Origin: Bubalus kerabau
Taxonomy: Eukaryota > Chordata > Mammalia > Artiodactyla > Bovidae
DNA: 64,000 bases
Reading direction: 5' to 3'
Assembly (NCBI RefSeq): GCF_029407905.1
Contig: NW_026577901.1
Coordinates: 1 to 64,000 of the forward strand
Below, piece by piece: positions 35,254 through 48,440 of this stretch. The notes under the pieces were generated by a model. It saw only the letters and a list, made by a program, of their open reading frames with translations, made no database searches and was not told the DNA's origin. Numbering within the stretch: the first letter of the stretch is position 1; each line of letters opens with the position of its first letter. A program made the position numbers and the translations under genes.

Positions 35254-36659
35254 CTCAGGATGAGGCCGGTTTCATGAGGAAATTCGAGATTAGCCACGTG
35301 GGTGGTGCCAAATGCTGAACGACCCCGATTTCCCAGTCCGCTCTTCATAAGAACACGATGCCCGGACACCTCTTCGAAGGCAACCCTGTGGATGAAGACA
35401 CAAAACGAAGGGTCACTGACACCCCCATGCATCGTCTGGAAAAACCTGCAGATTTCACACACAGTTTGACAAGGGGCCTGAAACCCCATGAACAACTCAA
35501 GAGGCAAGCGGAGTTCCATTCCTCAGAAAAGACATAGCCTGACTCTCCTGTCCCAACTCTGCAGGGACACTACGATCAGAGTCAGAATTGGAGAGGAAGA
35601 CTGAGGTTCCTGACTCCACTCGAGATGAGGCCCTCTTCCATTGCGACAAACCCAGTGGAGTCCCGAGAGGCCCCACCAACACCACAGCGACCCTCACCTC
35701 TCATAGGCACCCTGGGAAGTTCCCTCAGGTCCCCGACAAAAGTCGGGGGAAACGAGGGTTTCCCGCTGCAACCCGAGAAAGACATCGAGAGTCCTTCTTC
35801 AACGCGTCTTGAGGCCCTAGTCCCCTCCCATGACTCGAGAACAATGACGCGCTCCTTCTCGCCACGTGCATGGAGACATGACTTCCCTGGCGCCGCAGGA
35901 GAGGCTCCCTGAGATCCTCGTCGTGCCTCGGGAGAAAACCCCCACGGGTGCCGCAGCTCGAGGAAACCCCTGAGATGCCACCGTCCTCGCGAGGTGAGGG
36001 CCGTCTTTTCCTGCCTGGCCTGGAGAGCAATCAGGAGTCCTCTCTCAAAAGTGAAGAGGAGGCTGGACGCCCTTGAGGCCACTCAGGGGGCAGCAAGATA
36101 TCAGCGTCGCGACTCGGGAGGAGAGCGGAGTCCTTTGCTTCCTCTCGAGGCGAGGCCTGACTCCCCGGGGGAGCATGGGATGCAACCCCGAGATCCTTGT
36201 CTTCCCTGGAGAGGAGCATTAGGTCCTGGACACACGCCTAGATGAGGTCTCTTTGGCCCTGCAGTGACTCGAGCGCAACCCCCAGCTTTCCCTCGCCAGT
36301 AGAATAGAAGGTTGGGTTACCCAGGGCCGACACAAGAGGAAGCCTGTAATCCCCTGTCGTAACATGAGAATCCCGCCGCAACTCGAGAAAAACCACGTGG
36401 TTCCCACCTCTTGGCAAGATGAGGCACTTGCCCATGACGGCGTCTCAAGGGAACTCCCCTGTTCCGCCCTGAAGGGCGAAACGGAACCTGACAGCCTTCA
36501 TGCGACCCCAAAAAGTTCCCCGATACGCCGGGTTCCCTCGAGTGGAACCCCGAGGGTGCCGGCACCGCTTCATCTGAGCCCCTTCTCCCCTCCTGATCGC
36601 GACAGGAGAGGCGATTCCCCTGCGTGGTCTGGAAGGGGTTCCCGGACTTGCCGGCGCAC
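35254..36659. repeat. Monomer D9 (1,406 bp), diverged to intermediate
   Basis: The first half is diverged; from about 35,870 it approaches type B (cctcgtcgtgcctcggg). In super-repeat copy 2 the matching monomer (52,682-54,087) turns into homogenised type B at about 53,847, whereas here the intermediate sequence continues. Confidence 0.83.
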
Positions 36660-38061
36660 CTCAAGAGGAGGCCGGTCACACGAGGACATTCGAGACGAGC
36701 CACGTGGGTGGTGCCACATGCCGAACGAGCCCGATTCCCCGGTCAGCTCTTGAGAAGAACCCGATGACGGACCCCTCTTCGAAAGCAACCCTGTGGGTGA
36801 AGGCACAGCCCGAAGCGGCACTGACACCCCCGTGCATCGTCCGGAAACAACCGCGGGTTCCACACACAACTAGACGAGGGGCCTGTGGCCCTCTGAACAA
36901 CTCGAGAGGCAAGCGGGGTTCCCCTCCTCAGACAAGATGAGGCCTGACTCTCCTGTCCCAACTCTGCAGGGACCCTACGGTCGGAATCCGAAACGGAGAG
37001 GAAGCCTGGGCTTCCTGCCTCCCCTCGGGTGAGTCCCTCTTTCGTTGCGCCAGACCCAGCAGAGTCCCGAGAGGCCCCGCCACCTCTACAGGATCCCTCG
37101 CCTCTCAGAGGCACCCTGGGAAGTTCCCTAAGGTCCCCAGCAGAAGGCGAGGTAAACGAGGGCCTCCTGCCGCCCCCCGAGAAAGACCTCGAGAGTCCTT
37201 CTTCAACGCGTCTCGAGGCCCTAGTCCCCTCCCATGACTCGAGAGCCATGACGTGCTCCCCCTCGCCACGCGCATGGAGACCTGACTTCCCTGGCGCCGC
37301 ACGAGAGGCTTCCTGAGATCCTCGTCGTGCCTAGGGAGAAAACCCCTAGGGGCGCCACAGCTTGTGGAAAACCCTGAGACACCGCATCCTCGCGAGCGGA
37401 GGGCCTTCTTTTCCTGCATGCCCTGGAGAGCAATCCCGGGTCCTGTCTCCAAACTAAAGAGGAGGCTGGACTCCCTTGAGGCCGCTCAGGGGGCTACCAG
37501 AGACCCGCATCGCGACTCGAGAGGAGAGCGGAGTCCTTGGCTTCCCCTCGAGACGAGGCCTGACTCCCCGGGGGAGCTTGGAATGCAACCCCGAGATCTC
37601 TGCCTTCCCTGGAGAGGAATATTAGGTCCCGGACACACGCCGTGGTGAGGTCTCTTGGGCCCTGCAGTGACTCGAGTGCAACCCCCAGCTTTCCCTCGCA
37701 ACTGGAGGGGAAGATTGGGCTTCCCAGGGCCAACCCAAGAGGAAGCCTAAGATCCCCGTCATAACTCGAGAATCCCGCCGCAACTCGAGAAAAACCACGT
37801 GGTTCCCAACTCTTCGCAAGATGAGGCCCTTGCCCGCGACGGCGTCTCAAGGGAAGTCCCCTGTTCCGCCCTGAAGGGCGAAACGGTCCCTGACAGCCTT
37901 CCTGCGACCCCCAAAAGTCCCCCTACACGCCGGGGTCCCCCGAGGGGAACACCGAGGGTCCCGGCACCGCTTCCTCTGAGCCCCTTCTCCCCTCCTGATC
38001 GCGACAGGAGAGGCGATTCCCCTGCGTGGTCTGGAAGGGGTTCCCGGCCTTCCCGGCGCAC
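36660..38061. repeat. Intermediate monomer D10 (1,402 bp), present only in copy 1
   Basis: Moderately diverged (ctcaagaggagg start, ccgatgacggacccc near 36,760) up to about 37,800, then type B. Copy 2 skips this monomer: its sequence jumps from the equivalent of 36,420 to the equivalent of 37,820. Both sides share the uncommon gccggggtccccc allele (37,929 and 53,956). Confidence 0.83.
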
Positions 38062-39466
38062 CTCAGGATGAGGCCGGTCTCACGAGGAAATTCGAGACGA
38101 GCCACGTGGGTGGGGCCACATGCCGAACGCCCCCGGTTCCCCGGTCCGCCGTTGAGAAGGACCCGAGGCCCGGACCCCTCTTCGAAGGCAACCCTGTGGG
38201 TGAAGGCACAACACGAAGGGGCTCTGCCACCCCCGTGCATCGTCCGCAAAGACCCGCGGGTTCCACACACAGCTCGACGAGGGGCCTGAGACCCCCTGAG
38301 CAACTCGAGAGGCCAGCGGGGTTCCCTTCCTCAGACAAGACGAGGCCTGACTCTCCTGTCCCAACTCTGCAGGGACCCTGCGGTCGGAGTCCGAAACGGA
38401 GAGGAAGCCTGAGGTTCCTGCCTCCCCTCGAGGTGAGGCCCTCTTCCGTTGCGCCAGACCCAGCGGAGTCCCGAGGGGCCCCGCCACCTCCACAGGATCC
38501 CTCGCCTCTCAGAGGCACCCTGGGAAGTTCCCTAAGGTCCCCGGCAGAAGGCGAGGGACACGAGGGTTTCCCGCCGCCCCCCGAGAAAGACCTCGAGAGT
38601 CCTTCTTCAACGCGTCTCGAGGCCCTAGTCCCCTCCCGTGACTCGAGAGCCAGGACGCGCTCCCCCTCGCCACGCGCATGGAGACCTGACTTCCCTGGCG
38701 CCGCACGAGAGGCTCTCTGAGATCCTCGTCGTGCCTCGGGAGAAAACCCCCACGGGCGCCGCAGCTCGAGGAAACCCCTGAGACGCCCCCGTCCTCGCGA
38801 GCTGAGGGCCTTCTTTTCCTGCATGGCCTGGAGAGCAATCCCGGGTCCTCTCTCCAAACGGAAGAGGAGGCTGGACTCCCTTGAGGCCGCTCAGGGGGCT
38901 CCAAGAGACCCGCGTCGCGACTCGAGAGGAGAGCGGAGTCCTTGGCTTCCCCTCGAGACGAGGCCTGACTCCCCGGGGGAGCCTGGAATGCAACCCCGAG
39001 ATCCCTGCCTTCCCTGGAGAGGAATATTAGGTCCCGGACACACGCCTAGGTGAGGTCTGTTCGGCCCTGCAGTCACTCGAGCGCAACCCCCAGCTTTCCC
39101 CCGCAACCCGAGGGGAAGATTGGGCTTCCCAGGGCCAACCCAAGGGGAAGGCTGAGATCCCCGTCGTAACTCGAGAATCCCGCCGCAACTCGAGAAAAAC
39201 CACGTGGTTCCCACCTCTTGGCAAGATGAGGCCCTTGCCCGCCACGGCGTCGCAAGGGAAGTCCCCTGTTCCGCCCTGAAGGGCGAAACGGTCCCTGACA
39301 GCCTTCCTGCGACCCCCAAAAGTCCCCCGACACGCCGGGTTCCCTCGAGGGGAACACCGAGGGTCCCGGCACCGCTTCCTCTGAGCCCCTTCTCCCCTCC
39401 TGATCGCGACAGGAGAGGCGATTCCCCTGCGTGGTCTGGAAGGGGTTCCCGGCCATCCCGGCGCAC
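38062..39466. repeat. Homogenised type B monomer (1,405 bp)
   Basis: Type B alleles acatgccgaacgcccccgg, gaatattagg and cgagaaagacc. Private ccgccgttgag near 38,147 and ggggctctgcc near 38,218. Confidence 0.87.
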
Positions 39467-40870
39467 CTCAGGATGAGGCCGGTCTCACGAGGAAATTCGA
39501 GACGAGCCACGTGGGTGGGGCCACATGCCGAACGCTCCCGGTTCCCCGGTCCGCCCTTGAGAAGGACCCGAGGCCCGGACCCCTCTTCGAAGGCAACCCT
39601 GTGGGTGAAGTCACAACACGAAGGGGCACTGCCACCCCCGTGCATCGTCCGCAAAGACCCGCGGGTTCCACACACAGCTCGACGAGGGGCCTGAGACCCC
39701 CTGAGCAACTCGAGAGGCCAGCGGGGTTCCCTTCCTCAGACAAGACGAGGCCTGACTCTCCTGTCCCAACTCTGCAGGGACCCTGCGGTCGGAGTCCGAA
39801 ACGGAGAGGAAGCCTGAGGTTCCTGCCTCCCCTCGAGGTGAGGCCCTCTTCCGTTGCGCCAGACCCAGCGGAGTCCCGAGGGGCCCCGCCACCTCCACAG
39901 GATCCCTCGCCTCTCAGAGGCACCCTGGGAAGTTCCCTAAGGTCCCCGGCAGAAGGCGAGGGACACGAGGGTTTCCCGCCGCCCCCTGAGAAAGACCTCG
40001 AGAGTCCTTCTTCAACGCGTCTCGAGGCCCTAGTCCCCTCCCGTGACTCGAGAGCCAGGACGCGCTCCCCCTCGCCACGCGCATGGAGACCTGACTTCCC
40101 TGGCGCCGCACGAGAGGCTCCCTGAGATCCTCGTCGTGCCTCGGGAGAAAACCCCCACGGGCGCCGCAGCTCGAGGAAACCCCTGAGACGCCCCCGTCCT
40201 CGCGAGCTGAGGGCCTTCTTTTCCTGCATGGCCTGGAGAGCAATCCCGTGTCCTGTCTCCAAACGGAAGAGGAGGCTGGACTCCCTTGAGGCCGCTCAGG
40301 GGGCTCCAAGAGACCCGCGTCGCGACTCGAGAGGAGAGCGGAGTCCTTGGCTTCCCCTCGAGACGAGGCCTGACTCCCCGGAGGAGCCTGGAGTGCAACC
40401 CCGAGATCCCTGCCTTCCCTGGAGAGGAATATTAGGTCCCAGACACACGCCTAGGTGAGGTCTCTTCGGCCCTGCAGTGACTCGAGCGCAACCCCCAGCT
40501 TTCCCTCTCACTCGAGGGGAAGATTGGGCTTCCCAGGGCCAACCCAAGGGGAAGCCTGAGATCCCCGTCGTAACTCGAGAATCCCGCGGCAACTCGAGAA
40601 AAACCACGTGGTTCCTACGTCTTTGCAAGATGAGCCTCTTGCCCGCTATGGCGTCTCAAGGGAAGTCCCAGTTTCTGTCCTGAAGTGCCAAACGGTACCT
40701 GACACCTTTCATGCGACCCCCAGAATTTCCCCGACACACCGAGTTCCCTCGAGGGAAACACCGAGGGTCCCGACACCACTTCATCTGAGCCCCTTCTCCC
40801 CTCCTGATGGCGACAGGAGTGTCGATTCCCCTGCGTGGTCTGGAAGGGATTCCCGGCCTTCCCGGCGCAT
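39467..40870. repeat. Homogenised type B monomer passing into diverged block (1,404 bp)
   Basis: Type B until about 40,499, then the tttccctctcactcg junction that opens super-repeat copy 2. The LTR target site here is empty (aaaacccccacggg near 40,149), so no LTR was inserted or copied at this position. Confidence 0.87.
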
Positions 40871-42283
40871 CTCAGGATGAGGCCGTCCGCACAAGGAAAT
40901 TCGAGATGAGCCACGGGGGTGGTGCCACATGCCGATCGACCTCGATTTCCCGGTCCACTCTTGAGAAGAACCCGTTGCACGGACACCTCTTCGAAGGCAA
41001 CCCTGTGGGTGATGGCACAACACGAAGGGGCACTGACACTCCCGTGCATTGTCCAGAAACACGCGTGGGTTCCACACACAGCTTGAAGAGGGGCCTGAGA
41101 CCCCCTGAGCAACTCGAGAGGCAAGCGGAGTTCCCTTCCTCAGACAAGACGAGGCCTAACTCTCTGCTCCCAACTCTGCAGGGACCCTGAGGTCGGAGGG
41201 TCGGAGTCAGAAACAGAGAGGAAGCCTGAGGTTCCTGCCTCCCCTCGAGATAAGGCCCTCTTCCATTGCGACAACCCCAGCGGAGTCCCGAGAGGCCCCT
41301 CCCATCTCCACAGTATCCCTGACTTCTCATAGGCATTCTGAGAAGCTCCTTGAGGCCACTGGCAAAAGTCGAGGGAAATAAGAGTTTCCTGCCACAACCG
41401 AAGAAAGACCTCGAGAGTCCTTCTTCAATGCGTCTTGAGGTCAGATTCCCCTACCATAGCTCGAGAGCAATAATGCGCTCCCCCTCGCCACGCACATGGA
41501 GACCTGACTTCCCTGGCACCACACGAGAGGCTCCCTGAGCTCCCCGTCCTACCTCGTGTGAAACCCCACACTGGCGCCGCAGCTCGAGAAAACCCACAAG
41601 ATCCCTCCGTCATCGCGAGATGAGGGCCATCTTTTCCTGCATGGCCTGGAGAGCAGTCCCAAGTCCTCTCTCCAAACTTCACAGGAGGCTTGACTCCCTT
41701 TAGGCCACAAAGTGGGCTCCAAGAGGTGCCCGTTGCGACTCGAAAGGAGAGCGGAGTCCTTTGCTTCCCTTCGACATGAGGCCTGACTCCCTGGGTGAGC
41801 CTGGAATGCAAACCTGAGATCCCTGTGGCCCTTGGAGAGGAACATTAGGTCCTGGACACAAGCCTAGATGAGGTCTCCTTTGCCCTGCAGTGACTCGAGC
41901 GCAACCCCCAGCTCTCCCTCGCAACTCGAATGGATGATTGGACTTCCCTGGCCCAACACAAGAGGAAGCCTGAAATCCCCGTCGTAACTCGAGAATCCCG
42001 CCGCAACTCGAGAAAAACCACGTGGCTCCCCCGTCATCGCAAGATGAGGCCCTTGGCCGCTACAGCGTATCAAGAGAAGTCCCACGTTCCATCCTGAAGT
42101 ACAAAACGGTACTTGGCACCCTTGATGCGACCCCCAAAGTTCCCTGACATACCGGTCTCACTCGAGGGAAACACCAAAGTTCACGGCACCACTTCCTGTG
42201 AGCCCCTTCACCCCTCCTGATCGCGACAGAAGGGTCGATTCCCATGTTTTGTCTGCAAGGGGTTCCCGACGTTCCCCGCGAAC
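40871..42283. repeat. Diverged monomer D1, copy 2 (1,413 bp)
   Basis: Keeps the 8-bp ggtcggag duplication of copy 1 (41,191-41,206). Differs from copy 1 by few substitutions. Confidence 0.85.
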
Positions 42284-43803
42284 CTCCGGATGAGGCCGGT
42301 CTCATGAGGAAATTCGAAAAGTAGCCTCATGGTTGGTGCCATATGCTGAAAGATCCCGAATTCCCGGTCCACTCTAGATAAGAACCTGACGCCCGGACAT
42401 CTCTTCGAAGGCAACCCTGTGGATGAAGGCACAACACGAAGGGACACTGACATCCCCATGCATCGTCTGGAAAAACCCGCAGATTCCACTCACAGCTCCA
42501 AATGTGGACTGTCACCTCGTGAACAACTCGAGAGGCAAGTGAAGTTGCATTCCTTCACACAAGACGAGGCCTTACTCTCCTGTCCCAACTCTTCAGGGAC
42601 CCTGCAATTGGAGTCAGAAATGGAGAGGAACCCTGAGGTTCCTGCCTCAACTAGAGAAGAGGCCCTCTTCCATTGAACCAAACTCAGTGGTGTCCCGAGA
42701 GGCCCCTCCCAACACCACAGTATCCCTGAATTCTCAGAGGCTCCGTGAGAAGCTACCTGAGGTCACTGGCACAAGTCGAGGGAACCCAGAGTTTCCTGAA
42801 GTAACCCGAGAAAGACTTGGAGAGTCCTTTTTCAACGTCTCTTGATGCCCGATTCCCCTACCATGACTCCAGAGCAAGGACGCGCTCCCCTCGCCACAAG
42901 CAGGAAAACTGACTTCCCTAGTACCACACAAGAGGCTCCCTGAGTACCCCATCGTACCTCGTGAGAAAACCCACACTGGCGCCGCAGTTTGAGAAAAACC
43001 ACAAGATGCCCCCGTCAAGGAGAGATGGGGGCCTTCTTTTCCTGCCTGACCTGGAGAGCAATTCCTGGTCCTCTCTCCAAACTTCACAGGAGTATTGACT
43101 CCCTTTAGGCCACTCAGTTGGGTCCAAGAAATACCCGGTGCGACTCGAGAGGAGAGCGGAGTCCTTTGCTTCCCTGGAGACGAGGCCTGACTCCCCGGGT
43201 GAGTTTGGAATGCAACCCCGAGATCCCTGTCGCCCCTGGAGTGGAACATTTTGTCCTAGACACAAGCCTAGATGAGGTCTATTTTGCCCTACAGTGACTC
43301 GAGAGCAACCTCCATCTCTCCCTCACAATTTGAATGGAGATTGGTCTTCCCACGGTCAACACAAGAGGAAGTCTGAATTTCCCATCGTAATTCGAGAATT
43401 CAGCCTCAAGTCTTAAAAACCATGTGGTTCCCCCTTCATCCCAATATGAGGCCCTTGCCAGCTAGAGTCTCAAGAGAAGTCCCACGTTCCATCTTAAAGT
43501 TCGAAATGCTACTTGGCACCCTTGATGCGACCCCAAAGTTCCCCAACATACCGGTCTCACTCCAAGGGAACACCGAAGTTCCTGGTGTCTCCAGGGAAGT
43601 CCCATATTCCGTCCTTAAGTGCGAAACGGTACTTGACAACCTTGATGCAACCGCAAAAGTTCCCCGACACGCTGGGTTCCCTCGAGGGGAACACCGAGGG
43701 TCCCGGCACCACTTCATCTGAGCCCCTTCTCCCCTCCTGATCGCGACAGGAGAGTCGATTCCCCTGCTTTGTCTGGAAGGGGTTCCCGGCCTTCCTGGCG
43801 CAC
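42284..43803. repeat. Diverged monomer D2, copy 2 (1,520 bp)
   Basis: Keeps the 120-bp duplication. One base is lost near 43,340 (aatggagattgg against aatggaagattgg), which links it to copy 3. Confidence 0.85.
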
Positions 43804-45205
43804 CTCAGGATGAGGCCGGTCTCAGGAGGAAATTCGAGACTAGCCACGTGTGAGGTGCCACGTGCCGAACGACCCCGATTTTCCGGTCCGCTCTTGATAA
43901 GAACCCGATGCCCGGACACCTCTTCGAAGGCAACCCTGTGGGTGAAGGCACAACACGAAGGGGCACTGACACCCCCGTGCATCATCCGGAAAAACCCGCA
44001 GGGTCTACACACAGCTCGACAAGGGGCCTGAGACTCCCGGAACAACTCGAGAGGTAACCAGAATTCCATTCCTCAGACAAGACGAGGCATGACTCTCCTG
44101 TCCCAACACTGCAGGGACCGTGCAGTCAGATTCCGAAACCGAGAGGAAGCCTGAGGTTCCTGCCTCCCCTCGAGATGAGGCCCTCTTCCATTGCGCCGAA
44201 CCCAGCAGAGTCCCGAGAGGCCCTGCCAACTACACAGCATCCCTCACCTCTCAGAGGCACCGTGGGAAGTTCCCTAAGGTCCGCTGCAGAAGTCGAGGGA
44301 AACGAGGGTTTCCCGCCGCAACCCAAGAAAGAACTCGAGAGTCCTTCTTCAACGCCTCTTGAGGACCTAGCCGCTTCCCATGACTCGAGAGTGATGACCA
44401 GCTCCCCCTCGCCATGCGCATGGAGACCTGACTTCCCTGGCGCCGCACGAGAGGCTCCCTGAGGTCCTCGTCGTGCCTCGTGAGAAAACCCCCATGGGCG
44501 CAGCAGCCTGAGGAAACCCATGAGACGCCCCCGTCATCGCGAGATGAGGGCCTTCTTTTCCTGCCTGGCCTGGAGAGCAATCCCGAGTCCTCTCTCCAAA
44601 CTGAAGAGGAGGCTCGACACCCTTGAGTCCACTCAGTGGGCTCCAAGAGATCCGTGTCGCGACTTGAGAGGAAAGCGGAGTCCTTTGCTTCCCCTCCAGG
44701 CGAGTCCTGACTCCCCGGGGGAGTCTGGAATGGAAACCCTGGATCCCTGTCTTCCCTTGAGAGGAATATTAGGTCCTGGACACACGCCTCGATGAGGTCT
44801 CTTTGGCCCTGTAGTGACTCGAGCAGAACCCCCAGCTTTCCATCGCAACTCGAATTGAAGATTGGGCTTCCCAGGGCCAACCCAAGAGAGACCTGAAATT
44901 CCTGTCGTTTTCGAGAATCCCGATGCAACTCAAGAAAAACGACGTGGTTCCAACGTCTTCACAGGATGAGGCCCTTGCCCGCTACAGCGTCTCCAGGGAA
45001 GTCCCATGTTCCGTCCTGAAGTGGGAAACGGTACTTGGCTCCCTTGATGCGACACCTAAAGTTCCCTGAAACGCCGGGTTCCCTCGAGTGGAACACCGAG
45101 GGTCCCGGCACCACTTCATCTGAGCCCCATCTCCCCTCCTGATCGCGACAGGAGAATCGATTCCCCTACTTTGTGTGGAAGGGGTTCCCGGCCTTCCTGG
45201 CGCAC
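43804..45205. repeat. Diverged monomer D3, copy 2 (1,402 bp)
   Basis: Shares cagattccgaaac (near 44,127) with copy 3, against cagagtccgaaac in copy 1, so copies 2 and 3 are the closer pair here. Confidence 0.85.
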
Positions 45206-46604
45206 CTCAGGATGATGCTGGTCTCATGAGGAAATTCGAGATGAGCCACGTGGTTGGTGCCACATGCCGAATGACCCCGATTTCCCGGTCCGCTCTTGAA
45301 ATGAACCCGATGCCCGGACACCTCTTTGAAGGCAACCCTGTGGGGGAAGGCACAAAACGAAGGGGCACTGACACCCCCATGCATCTTCTGGAAACACCCG
45401 CAGGTTCCACACACAGCTTGTCAAGGGCCCTGAGACCCCCTGAACGACTCGAGAGGCAAGCAGAGTTCCGTTACTCAGACAAGACGAGGCCTGACTCTCC
45501 TGTCCCAACTCTGCAGGGACCCTGCGGTCGGAGTCAGAAATGGAGAGGAAGCCTGAGGTTCCTGCCTCCAATCGAGATGAGGCCCTCTTTCATTTCGTCA
45601 AACCTAGTGGAGTCCCGAGAGGCCCCTCTAACTCCTCAGTATCCCTCACCTCTCAGAGGCACCTGGGAAGTTCCCTAAGGTCCCCTGTAGAGGTCGAGGG
45701 AAACGAGTGTTTCCCGCCCCAACCCAAGAAAGACCTTGAGAGTCCTTCTTAAATGCCTCTTGAGGCCCTAGTCCCTCCCATGACTCGAGAGCAATGACGC
45801 GATCTGCCTGGCCACACGCATGGAGTCAGGCTTCTCTGGCGCTGCACAAGAGGCTCCCTGAACTCCCCATCATATCTCGTGAGAAACCCCACACTGGCGC
45901 CGCAGCTCGAGAAAACCCATGAGACGCCCCCATCATCTCGAGAGGAGGGCCATCTTTAACTGCATGGTATGCAGATCAAGCGTGAACCTTCTGTCGAAGC
46001 TACACAGGACTCTTGACTCCCTTTAGGCCACTCATTGGGCTCCAAGAGTTACGTGTCGCGACTCGAGAGGATAGTGGAGTCCTTTGCTTCCACTCGAGAC
46101 GAGGCGTGACCCACCGGGTGAGACTGGAATGCGACCCCGATATCCCTGTCGCCCCTGGAGAGGAACATTACGTCCTGGACCCAAGCCTAGATGAGGACTC
46201 TTTGCCCTGAAGTGACTCGAGAGCAACCCCCAGCTCTCTCTGACAAGTTGAATGGAAGATTGGACTTCCTGGGCCAACACAAGAGGAAGCCTGAATTCCC
46301 CGTTGTAACTCGAGAATCCCGCCTCAACTCGAGAAAAACCACGTGTTTCCCTCGTCATCGCAATATGAGGCCCTTGCCCGCTAGAGCATCTCCAGAGAAT
46401 TCCCACGTTCCGTCTTGAAGTGCGAAACTGTACTTGGCAGCCTTGATGCGACCTCAAAAGTGCCGTGACATACCGGTCTCACTCGAGGGGACCACCGAGG
46501 TTCCCGGCACCACTTCATCTGAGCCCCTTCTCCCCTTCTGATCGCGAGCGGTGGGTCGATTCCCCTGCTTTGTCTGCAAGGGGTTCCCGACCTTCCCGGC
46601 GCAC
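45206..46604. repeat. Diverged monomer D4, copy 2 (1,399 bp)
   Basis: Same length and variants as D4 of copy 1, apart from cccatgagacg (near 45,915) against cccatgtgacg. Confidence 0.85.
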
Positions 46605-48440
46605 CTCAGGATGAGGCCGGTCTCCCGAGGAAATTCGAGACGTAGCCTCGTGGGTGGTACCACATGCTGAAAGACCCCAATTTTCCGGTACGCTCTTGAA
46701 AAGAACCCGATGCCCGGAAACCTCTTTGAAGGCAACCCTGTGGATAAAGGCACAACACGAAGGGGCACTGACACCCCCGTGCATCGTCCGGAAAACCCCG
46801 CAGGTTCCACACTCAGCTCAACAAGTGGCCTGTCACTCCGTGAACAACTCTAAAGGCAAGGGGAAATCCATTCCTCCACAGAAGACGAGGCGTGACTCTC
46901 TTGTCCATACTCTGCAGGTACCCTGCGACCCTAGTCAGAAATGGAGAGGACCCCTGACGTTCCTGCCTCCATTCGAGATGAGGCCCTCTTCGATTGCACC
47001 AAACCCAGTTGAGTAACGAAGGGCCCCTCCCAAATCCACAGTGTCCCTGACTTCTCAGAGGCACCCTTAGAAGTTGCCTGAGGTCACCGACACAAATCAA
47101 GGGAACCCAGGGTTCCCTGCCGCAACCCGAGAAAGACCTCAAGAGTCTTTCTTCAATGCGTCTTGAGGCCCGATTCGCCTACTATGACTCGAGAGCAATC
47201 ACGCACTCCCCTTCACCACACGCACGGAGACCTGACGTCCCTAGCACCACACGAGAGGCTCTCTGAGCTCCCTGTTGTACCTCGTGAGAAATCTGATACT
47301 GGCGCCGCAGCTGGAGAAAACCCACGAGATGCCCCCGTCATCGCGAGATGAGGGCCTTTTTTCCTGCATGGCCAGGAAAACAATCCCGAGTCATCTCTCC
47401 AAACTCCATAGGAGGCTTCACTCCCTTTACGCCACGCAGTGGGCTCCAAGAGATACCCGTCGCGACTCGACAGGAGAGCGGAGTCCTTTTTTTCCCCTCA
47501 AGACGAGGCCTGACTCTCCGGGTGAGTCGAGAATGCAACCCTGAGATCTCTGTTGGCCCAGTAGTGGAACACTAGGTCCTGGACACAAGCGTAGATGAGG
47601 TCTATTTTGCCCTGCAGTGACTGGAGAGCAATCCCCAGTTCTAACTTGCAACTCGAATGGAATACTGGATTTTCCTGGCGCCACACAAGAGGCTCCCTGA
47701 GATCCCCGTGGTACTTCATGAGACACCCCACACTGGCGCCGCAGCTCGAGAAAACCCACGAGACGCCACCGTCATCTCGAGATGAGGGCCTTCTTTTCCT
47801 GCATGGCCTGGAGTCCAATCCCGAGTCCTCTCTCCAAACTCCACAGGAGGCTTGACTCCCTTTAGTACACACAGTGGGCTCCAAGAGATACCCATCGCGA
47901 CTCGAGACGAGAGCGGAATTCTTTGCTTACCCTCGAGGTGAGAACTGACTCCCCGGATGAGTCTGGAATGCAAACCCGAGATCCCTGTCGCCCCTGGAGA
48001 GCAACGTTAGATCCTGGACACAAGCCTAGATTAGGTCTCTTTTGCCCTGCAGTGACTCTAGCGCAATCCCCAGCTCCCCCTCGCAACCCGAATGGAAGAT
48101 TGGATTTCAAGGCCAACAAGAGGAAGCCTAAATTCCCGGTCATAACTCGAGAATCCCGCCGCAACTCGAGCAAAACCACGTGGTTCTCCCGTCATCGCAA
48201 GATGAGGCCCTTGCCCGCTACAGCGTTTCAAAAGATGTCCCAGGTTCCGTCTTGAAATGCGAAACGGTACTTGGCACCCTTGATGCGACCCCAAAAGTCC
48301 CCCAACACGCCGGTCTCACTCAAGGGGAACACCGAGGTTCCCGGCACCACTTCATTTAAGCCCCTTCTCCCCTCCTGATCGTGACCGGTGGGTCGATTCC
48401 CCTGCTTTGTCTGCAAGGGGGCCCGACCTTCCCTGCACAA
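46605..48440. repeat. Enlarged monomer D5, copy 2 (1,836 bp)
   Basis: Keeps the 434-bp internal duplication, with the ctggcgcc landmarks at 47,299 and 47,733. One difference is ctcccgtcat (48,186) against ctcctgtcat. Confidence 0.86.

Larger units (their letters stand above)
23071..40499. repeat. Super-repeat copy 1 (17,429 bp, 12 monomers)
   Basis: Runs from the tttccctctcactcg junction to the next occurrence of it. About 13 kb of mutually diverged monomers comes first, then an intermediate monomer (36.4-37.8 kb), then an island of homogenised type B monomers (~37.8-40.5 kb). Landmarks recur at +17,429 (before 43.3 kb) or +17,428 (after a 1-bp deletion near 43,340) in copy 2. By eye I found only about a dozen substitutions between 28.5 and 36.3 kb, whereas adjacent monomers inside the block differ at many positions per 100 bp. 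Confidence 0.9.
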
